Positions 14,165 to 24,120 of a stretch of 64,000 nt of DNA are shown here, piece after piece. The notes under the pieces were generated by a model, which saw nothing but the letters and a program-made list of their open reading frames with translations, made no database searches and was not told the DNA's origin. The translations under genes were made by a program, and so were the position numbers. Source of the DNA: Scortum barcoo (lineage: Eukaryota > Chordata > Actinopteri > Centrarchiformes > Terapontidae); contig CM041550.1 of assembly GCA_023238725.1 (NCBI GenBank), positions 23,824,586 through 23,888,585 on the forward strand, given 5' to 3'. Position 1 is the stretch's first letter, and each line of letters starts with the position of its first letter.

Positions 14165-14276
14165 AACTTTGTGGGCGGGCCTTACAGCTGAACGTTTCTG
14201 ATTGGTCAAATGTTCCCAGTATTTTATTTCCAGCCAGGTGAGGACCAGGTGAGACAGAGGAGCAGTGAAGCTGAAG
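14165..14276 (+). promoter_or_regulatory. Candidate promoter plus non-coding first exon
   Basis: A GC box (GGGCGGG, 14,173-14,179) is followed by an inverted CCAAT box (ATTGGTCA, 14,201-14,208), then a donor GAAG|GTAAAT at 14,276/14,277. The spacing suits a short untranslated exon. No coding exon was found downstream before the Tc1 element, so a non-coding transcript or a chance cluster is equally possible. Confidence 0.2.
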
Positions 14277-14807
14277 GTAAATCACACACAAACAACATGA
14301 TGCTTGTTAAATGCATCGCTAATGCTAACTGATGTAATACTGTTGTTACAGAGCCAAAAGCTAACGTTAGCTAGTGTTAATGCTAACCATTAATGCAGTA
14401 CAATAGTATATAAAGTGATCGTTTGTTAAATCAATCATACAAAATGATTTACCTCCTGCAGTCACCAGCAGCCCTCTGAGATATAGAGGATTTTATCTGA
14501 TCCACTGTTGCCTCAGTGCTGCTCTGTTTTAATAGTTATTTCCTACTGTGCACGTCAAAACAAAAAAACTCACAATATAACGTTGCTGGTTATGTGCTGC
14601 AACTTCACACTGTGCTTGTGTGTTTATTTATTGTTGTCTATTTTGGGGTTATTTTTCAATCTAGAACGAGGAAAACAAACGCTGGGACTCGCTGGTCTCA
14701 CTGAGGGACATGACAGCACCACCGATGTCAAATGTAATCTCATAAGTAACTAGTAACTGAACCCCCCAAACTGAGAGTAAAAATCACTATATTTCCATAT
14801 ATCTATA

Positions 14808-16211
14808 CAGTGGGGAAAATAAGTATTTGATACACTGCCGATATTTGCAAAGCAAGTTTTCCCACTTACAAAGAATGGAGAGGTCTGTAATTTTCATCGT
14901 AGGTACACTTAAACTGTGAGAGACAGAATCTAAAAAAAATCCATTATTGCATGAAATAAGTATTTGATCACCTACCAACCAGCAAGAATTCTGGCTCTCA
15001 CAGACCTGTTAGTTCATCTTTAAGAAGCCCTCCTATCCTCCACTCGTTACTTGTATTAATTTCACCTGTTTGAACTCGTTACCTGTATAAAAGACACCTG
15101 TCCACACATTCAATCAATCAGACTCCATCCTCTCCTCCACCATGGGCAAGACCAAAGAGCTGTCTAAGGACACCAGGGACAAAACTTGTAGACCTGCACA
15201 AGGCTGGGATGGGCTACAGGACAACAGGCAAGCAGCTTGGTGAGAAGGCAACAATTGTTGGCGCAATTATTAGAAAATAGAAGAAACTCAAGATGACTGT
15301 CAATCTCCCTCGGACTGGGGCTCCATGCAAGATCGATCTCGCCTCGTGTGGAGTATCAATGATCATGAGAAAGGTGATGGATCAGCCCAGAACTACACGG
15401 GAGGACCTGTTCAATGACCTGAAGAGAGCAGCTGGGACCACAGTCTCAAAGGTTACCATCAGTAACACACTACTATGCCATCGTGGATTAAAATCCTGCA
15501 GCGCACAAAGTCCCCCTGCTCAAGCCAGCACATGTCCAGGCCCGTCTGAAGTTTGCCAATGACCATCTGGATGATCCAGAGGAGGCATGGGAGAAGGTCA
15601 TGTGGTCAGATGAGACCAAAATAGAACTTTTTGGTATAAACTCCACTCACCGTGTTTGGAGGAAGAAGAAGGATGAGTACCATCCCAAGAACACCATCCT
15701 AATCTGTGAAGCATGGGGGTGGAAACATCATGCTTTGGGGGTGCTTTTCAGCAAAGGGGACAGGACGACTGATCCGTATTGAGGAGAGGATGGATGGGGC
15801 CATGTATCATGCGAGATTTTGGGCAACAACCTCCTTCCCTCAGTAAGAGCATCGAAGATGGGTCGTGGCTGGGTCTTTCAGCATGACAGTGATCCCAAAC
15901 ACACCGCCCGGGCAACGAAGGAGTGGCTTCGTGAAGAAGCATTTCAAGGTCCTGAGAGTGGCCTAGCCAGCCAGTCTCCAGATCTCAACCCCATAGAAAA
16001 TCTTTAAAGGAGGGAGTTGAAACTCCGTGTTGCCCATCCCATCATACAAATCATACAATCATCAATACAAATCATACAATGTGATTTTTCTGGATTTTTT
16101 TTTTTTTTTTAAGATTCTGTCTCTCTCAGTTGAAGTGTACCTTACGATGAAAATTACAGACCTCTCCATTCTTTGTAAGTGGGAAAACTTAAATACTTAT
16201 TTTCCCCACTG
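14808..16211 (+). mobile_element. Tc1-like DNA transposon with long inverted repeats
   Basis: Both ends begin with CAGTGGGGAAAATAAGTATT in inverted orientation and are flanked by TA (14,806-14,807 and 16,212-16,213), the Tc1/mariner target duplication. The inverted repeats extend to about 14,940 on the left and from about 16,092 on the right. The right copy lacks roughly 25 bp present near the outer end of the left copy, and its A/T run is expanded. A decayed transposase lies between them. The element is about 1.4 kb, a normal Tc1 length, and is not autonomous. Confidence 0.92.
15143..16007 (+). pseudogene. Tc1-like transposase, frameshifted and truncated
   Basis: The reading starts at an ATGGGCAAGACCAAAGAGCT-type start near 15,142 and continues through three different frames: about 15,293-15,562 (DNA-binding region, with MRKVMDQPRTT), 15,600-15,782 (WSDETKIELFG, first catalytic Asp) and 15,819-16,007 (QHDSDPKHTA, second Asp; SPDLNPIENL, catalytic Glu). 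A stop codon follows NPIENL directly, where intact proteins continue with WRELK. The DDE residues are still readable, but frameshifts and the stop mean no active transposase can be made from this copy. Confidence 0.9.
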
Positions 16212-16330
16212 TATATACTGGTGTAAAAGTACTGTATTAAGTTACATAAAATAGAAATACAAGCATTAAGTACAAGCACTTTAAAATTATACTTAAGTAC
16301 AATACTAGTAAATGTAAATTGTGCAGGAAT

Positions 16331-17137
16331 TATGACCTCTATTTGCAGGTTAAGCACAGGATGTAAAAACAAACTGAAGGAAGAAGTGAGAGTTTCAGTT
16401 TCAGCATTCCTCTCTGGTTCTGTCTTTAGCAGAAGAAGGCTTGTCTATTTGTTTCAACTCGTGTCCACATTTTTAAAAAGCCATTCATGGTTTCATACAA
16501 ACAAGAGAAGGGACAGATGATTTCATTCATTCATCACCTTTCTTTCGGTGCACTACAAAACATACAAGGCTTTATTGTGCCATACAAAGTGAAATGTATG
16601 TATATAAGACCCTTTCAGCTTACATGATGAACACACAATTTAACACTTTCAAGTGTTGATTGAATGAAAGTGTTGAAATGATTATTATACAATAAAATGT
16701 GGTGCCAACTTTGCAAGTATGCAACATCAAAATACTTGATTACAAAAATCTATTTTATCTATGAAAGCTGGAGCTCAGTTTGTGACCTTCACTGACCTTG
16801 TTGAACTACAAAGACCATTTCATAAACAAGTACGTTTCCAGGAAATCCATGAAGCTAATTTATTATTTCATTCCTCTTGTCTAATCTCATTCTCAGAAAA
16901 GCATGATGACGTCCAAGCATCTTGTAGGATCTTGTCTGTGTGAACAATGGAACCCTTGTATGACGATTTGCAAATTACATACAACATTTTTTTTAAAAGA
17001 AAATACATATAAATGTAAAAATGTGCATTTTATACTTACACTTGTATTTGTGACCTGCTTAAAAATATACATGAACAAGTGTTTGTCCAACATTTGTATT
17101 CAGACCAACCCGCTAAAGCAAATCAAGCTGCATCTTC
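16331..17137. other. Spacer downstream of CYP27A1
   Basis: AT-rich sequence containing the CYP27A1 3' end. On the minus strand an AATAAA (plus TTTATT, 16,859-16,864) lies about 275 nt past the stop and is a plausible poly(A) signal; another is at 16,571-16,576. No coding exon is seen. Confidence 0.4.
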
Positions 17138-20100
17138 TCACCCTCTGTCCACAAAGTACAGGGTCAGTGGTTTGTCTGGTATCAGGACAGTACGGTTGAT
17201 GCATCTCAGCTCTCCCAGTGTGGGGTCTGGTTTGATTTCAAACAGCCTGATTATCTGGAGGAAAAAGAAAAATATGGAGTTACTGAAGTGACTTCATTAT
17301 GAGACCTTACTATATGATGTTTGCATCAATTACACAGGAAATTGTTGCTAGATAATTTTCCATGAGAGAGACATATTAATGACTAATTAATTATTAATAA
17401 TTAATTAATTATTGACTATTAATCACTGAAATGATTGCGTGGGTGAATGTGTATTGTGAAAGCGGTCACTTGGAGTGATGAACCAACAGAGAATTATCAC
17501 TCATGCATCTTTAAATTTTCTCTAATAAGATGGTCAGACCTTCTTCATAAACCTTCCTCCACTGACTGAACTAGGCAAGAGTTAACCATTCAGGGTAGAG
17601 CAGTATCTTTTTTGAACTACAGAATACTTTTACTTACTTTTTGTGTTTCAGCAAACCTTTGTGGGTTCCACTGGCACTCTTTGATTCCAAATATTAAACT
17701 CTCTGAATTTTTTTTTTTTTTTTGCTTTGACATTGCTTATTCAGTCACAAACATTTAATGTTATGGTGAAATACTTCTTCCCAGTGTGATATCGCAGATG
17801 GGTTTTTGTCCCTCTTGTCACTTACCCGAAACAGAACCAGATACATCTCAAGCTCAGCGATCCGGCGACCGACACAGCCTCTCACCCCATAACCGAATGG
17901 GATGGACCCGAAGGGGTTTGGCCTCTCACGGCCATCACGGAGCCAGCGCTCTGGCTTAAATGTGAACGGCTCTGAAAATGTGTCTTCGTCGTGACTGATG
18001 GCATAGTGATTAAAGGTGAAAGCAGTCTGGAGAGACAACAGTCGAGAAATAAGATACTGAAACTAGTCTGATGTATTTGTTTTGTTGCTGGTGTTCTTAC
18101 AGCATATTTTCTTGAGGACAATGCTCTGAGTTTTATAGTCATAGTATTTATGGATAGTAATGGTAATACCAGTTATAGTTAGAAAAGTAAATACCAGTAC
18201 TAGACTTTTAAACGTATACTAATAAACATTACAGTTACATCCTCATGTAATAACACTTTTGAATAATTCAAGACACACAACAAGTACAAAATGTCTAGTA
18301 ATGGTTGATAAAGCTAACTCACCTTCTCTGGAAACTGATATCCGCCAACAGTAATATTCTTTTCTGAAATGAGCCTTGCGTTTAAAGGAACCACAGGGTA
18401 CATCCTGCAAAACAAGAATGAATCATTTCATTTGGTCATTTGGTTAAAAAAAATCTAATTCTAATTCACTAATTAGTGAATTATTTATATCACTGATCGC
18501 CTCTGTGAAAGCTGAACACCACCCATTGCAAAACCCTAACCTCTCTAACCAGTCTCACCTCAGTGCTTCCTTGATGACAGCCTTTAAATAAGGCATCCGA
18601 GTGACCACCTCAGAAGAGGGGTTCTGGTCCGTTGGTGAAAATGTGGAGACTTCTTCATAAAGTCTGTGCTGGATTTGAGGGTGCTTGGATAGCAGGTACA
18701 AAGTCCATGTGAGGGTGTTGGAGGTCTTGACGACAAAGAAGGGTCATTCAGTTAACAGGCAGAAAGATGCGATGGCTGTACAAACATATACCTGATATGC
18801 AGAAGAAAAATGTGGAATTTGAAGCAGCAGCCCTGAAGCGTGAGATGAATTGAGGATGGGTCACAGTGCAGCTATGGGGTAAAGTTTATATTTCATGAAC
18901 CATTTTACCCTTCTTATACTACAGCTTACAAGTGACGTGAAAAATATGGTATGCTAGATGCTAGATGAAACCCCAAGACACTGATTTAACAATGTGTGCT
19001 GTAGTCACCTGAGCTACCACAACACACAACACACACCACAAACGTTCTGCTGGTATCACACTTACCGTGTCCACTCCAGCCAACAGAAGCTCGGTGATGC
19101 TGCCGTACACATCTTTAGTGCTCATCTGAGTGTTTGAGAGGAGGTACGTCAGGTATTCACCCTCCATAGACTGGTTGGTGTCCACGCGCTGCTGAATGAC
19201 CTCTATCTTCTTGTCGATCAATACTTTAGCTAAAAGAAGTGCAGAAATCTTATGCTAAATGTGAAGCTACACAAGGCAGGTAACTGTAATAGACTGGAAA
19301 CAGCTCTGTTCAAAGGTAACAAAATTCACCTAAAACACAGATTAACAAGTTAAATACATATACAGTACAGGGATATGTGTGGGTAAGCTAACGTCATACT
19401 GACCTTACACAGTGTTTCTACTCTACTCCTATAACTAACATACTAACATAACATAACTAACATATTTCCCAAAATGTTTTAACTGTTGCTTCAAGAGAGA
19501 ATTGATCAATACTGATAGTGATATTTATCCTGATATTAAACAATCAAATTTTTTGTCAGTTTCAAGAGCTCAAGTTGTGCATTATGTGTCCACTGTTTTA
19601 TCACACTTTATTTCTCAGGTTAAAAAGTGCTCAATGCATGTGGTTACTGTTGTTCCTGTCAGTCTGTTAAACTCTGAGGTTTAAACTACAATCACGCTAA
19701 CACCTCTGTCACTCACTGTGTTTCTCTCCTTCACAACTCACCAAAGCTGAAGATGCCCTCCCAGCCTGCAATGTAGCGCCTCCAGTACGGCAGGAGATTG
19801 CGGCTCCACTTAGGCATCACTACCACAGCCATGCTGTTGGAAAACATCTCAGCTATGGCGTTGATGAAGTCCTGCGTGCCTGCGGGGATTTCCTTTTCCA
19901 GACACCCAAGCCTTGTCTCAAAGAGTATGGAGGCAATACCTGAGAGGCAACGGTGAAGGTTTAAGACAAGAAGAGGAAATGATCACACACCTATGTGAAA
20001 AATTGTTGTCACTTATTATTAGTTGAACTGAGAAAGTTGAAAAGCAGCCAAATTGCAAGAGTATTATCTATATTTTAATATTTAATTCATCAACGTCAGA

Positions 20101-21618
20101 AAACAAATGAAAATTTTATCTGATTTGATTTTACCATTTATTTTAATTAATGCGGGATTTCAATAAACATGCACAACAAACTTGATTCAGCACTACCTGA
20201 GGGTGTAGTTTTTCCACATACCCTCTAGTGAAAAATGATAGAGCTCATTAGCCACATTGGTGACCAAATCTCCTGTGGGGCTGCACTGACGCAGGTAGTA
20301 GATCCTGTTTGTGAAGTCTGTAACCACGTCATTGATAACACCGCCATACTGTGCAGAGTCCCTTGGATGCAGCATGCGCTTGTTCAGCACCACCCTCAGG
20401 TTGTACCACCTCTTCCCCTCCCTGTGAACAGAAAAAGGGTCACAGTGACGAACAAAAGCAAAGTTTTGTAAGCTTTTTGGTTCCTAACATGTGAGCTTTG
20501 TAGTCATACGTTTGTCATATGAATTCCTGAAGTCAGGGATTTGAGAAATTTTAATATGAAAACTGTACATTATCTGGGATCTATAAATCTACAGATCTAT
20601 AAATTCTGTACAAGAATGGTAACAAATGGCTTCCTCTGAATAGAGAGAAACAAGTGGTATCTTCAGCTACACTGACTGTAGAAAAGTCTCAGGCTAGGTT
20701 TTCACTTCGAAGGCATTTGCTGTGGTGTTTTAGTGCATAACATCGAACACTGTAGAGAATATAAAGAAATATTTAACATTAATATAGAATATAAAATTTG
20801 ATATTTAATATGAAAATTATTGTTATAAAGGACAACACAAGTAAGAATAAGAACAACATGTACAATATGATTGTTATTCAAACTGAACCACAGAAGTCTG
20901 GGCAATGTGTTCTTCAAGAGTTAGGATAGATAAGATTACTAACAATTTAGCGTAGCATAAAGACTGGAAAAAGGATGAAACAGCTGGCTTGGCTCCATCC
21001 GATGGTAACAAATTTCCCAAATTTCCCAGCACCTCTAAAGCTCAATTAACACGTCATTGACACCACTTGCTGGTTGTTCATAGACTCAGTTTCCTGTGGT
21101 GGAGATCAGGGAACGAAACCAGTTGCTCTCATCTTAGTACACTCAGTGAAACGCTGAAGAGGAAAACTGAGGTATGCTGGTATTTGGGCACAGGGATAAT
21201 TCTTCACAAAGTGCTACAAACTTTTGTCCTGTTTTCTATATCTTCTGTTTTATGTCTCACAAAGACAAGGCTGTGTGGAATGAACCCGGACTCTGGCAGA
21301 CTTCTAACTCTTTAGAAGTCTTCAGGATAAAGTGACGGTCAACAACATTGTTCTCCTGACCTTGAATATTTTTTCATAAGCTCTAAAGCCTTTTACTCCC
21401 CATGGGGGTTTGACACATTAATTCAGGTAAAACCAGAAAAAACAAACAAACCAGATACTGAGTGTGGAGCAGACAAACCTCAAATACAGACAGTTTATTA
21501 AATGCCTGACAAGAGATAACCATTTTGGATCACTGTTACGCTACAGGAAGCAGAACATATCATGCTGTCCCCCGTGCTGTGCTGACTCACTCTCAGTCAT
21601 CAGTAATGAACTTTATTC

Positions 21619-21667
<49 letters not shown>

Positions 21668-22831
21668 AATTCCTGTACTGCAGTTTCTTGACCTTGACTT
21701 CAGATACATTTTACAATTAAAAATGTTTTCATGTATTCAGTGTAATTGTTCACTTAATCCAACCCAACAGATAAAGACTATTTAAACCTTCCAGTCTGAG
21801 AACAATGTCTGTACTAGTCATTATAAACCCCACTCACATGACAGGACTTTGTCCCAGAAACCCATTACGTAAATTTAACAAGATTTACAAGGCATGTTTG
21901 AGATGGGGCGGTGATTGCAGGGAAATGGAAATAAGCATTGCTGTGCACACTAAACAGTATTTGTCTTACTCTGTGAAAGGCCCATAGCCGAATCCTCTCA
22001 TATCGCGATACTCTTTCCACAGGGACATGTCCCCTCGGCAAGGAAACTTCTCATCATTCCTCATGATTTCCTCCAGCAGCTTTGGGGTGTTCACAGACAC
22101 CGACTTTAGCCCGTCTCTGTATATGGGCCCATATCGCTTTTTGTTATAGATCTGATGGTAAGCACAGTAAATGCAAGTTAGAGGTGTGAGCAGAGAAACA
22201 TGCATAAGAAATGTCTTAACACCTTACGTAAGAGGGAAAAATCTAAAAATTTGAAGTGCTGTTTCATAACCGCCTTTAACATGCTATAGAACAAAGTTTG
22301 AATGTCCATCCCATCAATCAAATGTGCTGTTGTGTAATGAAAAAGACTAAAGTCATAAAGGCAACAACCTGATGTCACATGTATGAGCAAATGAGAGTTC
22401 ACAGAAAGCAGGGAGGGCAAGCAATCCCCTCCACTATCAGAGTCAGCTGAGACTAGCTGTTATTATCTGGAGGTTACTACGGGAACACGGGAAATGCATC
22501 CAAACAACATTTTCTATTACGCAATGCCGCCGGGGGCAGACTGAATATTTACATTCTGTCATGCAGAAACCATGCAGAGCAATACTGCAGCCTGGGGTAC
22601 CTGTAGCTCATGCAGACGGCTGTAGAAACCCTGAAACACCATTCTGTAAATCAGCTCCAAGAAGCTGATATGTGGGAGGTCCTCCACTGTCCGAGGTTTG
22701 TCCTGCAAGGCAGAGTGGGCAGAAGATGCGCTTCCCGCCCCCCTGTAGCAGAGCCGGGCTGCAGCCACGGTGCACGGCAGCAGCCGAATGCCATTCCTCT
22801 GCACCAGAGTCTGTGAGAGCCATGCAGCCAT
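17138..22831 (-). CDS. cyp27a1: Mitochondrial sterol 26/27-hydroxylase, cytochrome P450 27A1
   Basis: Nine exons (minus): 22831-22601, 22151-21970, 20421-20222, 19939-19742, 19229-19066, 18725-18559, 18404-18323, 18026-17826, 17254-17138; all junctions are GT/AG and phases agree, giving 513 residues (human about 531). The enzyme is a mitochondrial inner-membrane P450 that takes electrons from adrenodoxin and oxidises the side chain of cholesterol and bile-acid intermediates. Visible motifs: basic Arg/Ala-rich N terminus suited to mitochondrial import, I-helix AGVDTT (321-326), ExxR as EALR (378-381), PERW (432-435), and haem loop FGYGVRGCVG with ligand Cys459. Exon 1 ends in LHELQ, as I recall for CYP27A1 (LHQLQ). 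An in-frame ATG 24 codons upstream (22,903) could serve instead. Neighbourhood supports 27A1 over 27B/27C. The number of teleost paralogues cannot be seen here. Confidence 0.93.
20949..21061 (+). repeat. Dispersed teleost repeat (TAGCATAAAGACTGGAAA type)
   Basis: This sequence, in CYP27A1 intron 2, carries the pattern AGCATAAAGACTGGAAA ... ACAGCTGGCTTGGCTC ... CAGCACCTCTAAAGCTCA. The same repeat in reverse orientation lies in ZNF142 intron 6 (about 36,228-36,300) and in PLCD4 intron 2 (about 47,275-47,640). It is a widespread teleost repeat; I do not assign a class. Confidence 0.6.
21622..21665. repeat. (TA)n microsatellite
   Basis: About 21 uninterrupted TA units in CYP27A1 intron 2. Confidence 0.97.
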
Positions 22832-23698
22832 GACGAGGGTAGAGCAGCAAATCCACTGTTCTCCTGTTACATCCAGGAGGCTAGCTGAGCAGGGAGGTGC
22901 CAAGGCTCACAGAATACTTAACCCTTCCAGAACAGGGACTGGGAGAAGCTGACATTTCAGTTGAACTGTACTGAATGGAGTTGAAATGTTGAAGAGGAAG
23001 AGATAAAAGCCGCTGATGTCACTTATGGTGTATGTGATAAAAACAGTATCATATAGGCAGGCATTTAAAGAGGAAGAGATGAAAACAGTTGAAATGAGCC
23101 TGGAAACAACACTACAACAGTCTCATGGATTATTTATCACCTCAAACTCTGAACCCTCCCACCTCTCTGCAACAGTTAGACCTGTGATTAACCTTGGTTG
23201 TGATTTTTATTGAGCATGTATTTCATTTACTGCCAGTTTCCTGTTTGATTTATGTCTGCTCAGCCAACTTTCACTGAACAAATAAAGATCAAAGAGTTTA
23301 ATTTGTTACTTTTCGCAGTACCTTTGGTTATACTCTGTCATTGCCTGTGTGTTTTGAAACTTGAAGTTTCATTATCTGCATCATCTATCTTTCCTTTGTT
23401 TCTTTGGCCATAGTAAGTAAGTAGAAAAAACAGTACGCTGCTCCACACACAGGTGAGCTGAAGAGTGAGTCAAGCCACGTTAAAAGACTAACTGATTTTT
23501 ATGGGAAAGTCTCCACAGACACCCAGGTCGTAATACTGCATATGTTGCAGGCTTTCAACAGTGGGCCATAGACTCAGTCACCTAGACTGGGTTACACAGA
23601 CATTTATTTGGTCCCTAGCAGGCCAGATTAACGGTAAACTTCGGCCGGTAAAGCATGTTCAATGCATGAGTTGACGTGAATCGATCAATACACCTTAA

Positions 23699-23871
23699 CA
23701 TCCTGAGACCCTGCGTCTGCATATGACAGAGACACATGAGGACGTTACAGGACAAGACAAAGTTTATTTGTTATACTACACCTACAACCATGTATATTAG
23801 GTCCTACTAATCCAAAATAGCTAAGGATAAATAAAAAATGCACACCAAACAAAAGCGCAGGTCTCAGGAGG
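23699..23871. mobile_element. MITE with TTAA target duplication (piggyBac-like)
   Basis: The ends form an imperfect inverted repeat: left CATCCTGAGACCCTGCGT, right (reverse complement) CCTCCTGAGACCTGCGCT. Each end abuts TTAA (23,695-23,698 and 23,872-23,875). TTAA targets and short terminal repeats are characteristic of piggyBac-type elements. At 173 bp it is non-autonomous. Confidence 0.65.
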
Positions 23872-23965
23872 TTAAAAAAATAATATTCAAATCCAAACAA
23901 AAGCGCAGGTAAAATCCAACAAATAGTAAAAAAATAATATTCAAATCCTAAAATCCAACAAATAG
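23845..23965 (+). repeat. Interleaved short direct repeats at the MITE edge
   Basis: CCAAACAAAAGCGCAGGT occurs at 23,845-23,862 and 23,893-23,910. AAAAATAATATTCAAATCC occurs twice (ending 23,894 and 23,948), and TAAAATCCAACAAATAG is repeated too. The right end of the MITE is thus included in a local duplication. Confidence 0.8.
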
Positions 23966-24120
23966 AAATATTCTAATATTCTAATAATTCAGGTCCAGTC
24001 CAGCCATTCTTATAAATGCCATAACTTCAACTGGAATTAAAAAAAAAAAAAAAAACATTTACTAATGTTTTCTCATTTCTCTTTATTCAATAATAGGTCT
24101 TCTAACCCCCTCCAGTCCCT

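Larger units (their letters stand above)
14736..16330. repeat. Dispersed 'AAGTACTT' repeat, split by the Tc1 insertion
   Basis: The left flank (about 14,736-14,807: AAGTAACTAGTAACTG...) and the right flank (16,212-16,330: GTAAAAGTACTGTATTAAGT... TACTTAAGTACAATACT) are consecutive pieces of one common teleost repeat. The same repeat is seen in the opposite orientation at 53,849-54,060. The Tc1-like element sits between them with a TA on each side, so the insertion is nested and younger than the host repeat. Confidence 0.6.
22832..24120. other. Short spacer between CYP27A1 and BCS1L
   Basis: It holds the CYP27A1 upstream region, a TTAA-flanked MITE (23,699-23,871) and the BCS1L 3' end. A minus-strand AATAAA (plus TTTATT, 24,082-24,087) lies only about 34 nt beyond the BCS1L stop, pointing to a very short 3'UTR. 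No other coding exon was found here, although in human RNF25, STK36 and TTLL4 lie between these two genes. Confidence 0.6.

Noticed and set aside
17385..17425. AT-rich palindrome TAATTAATTATTAATAATTA
   Set aside because: Simple TAAT low-complexity sequence; no evidence of function.
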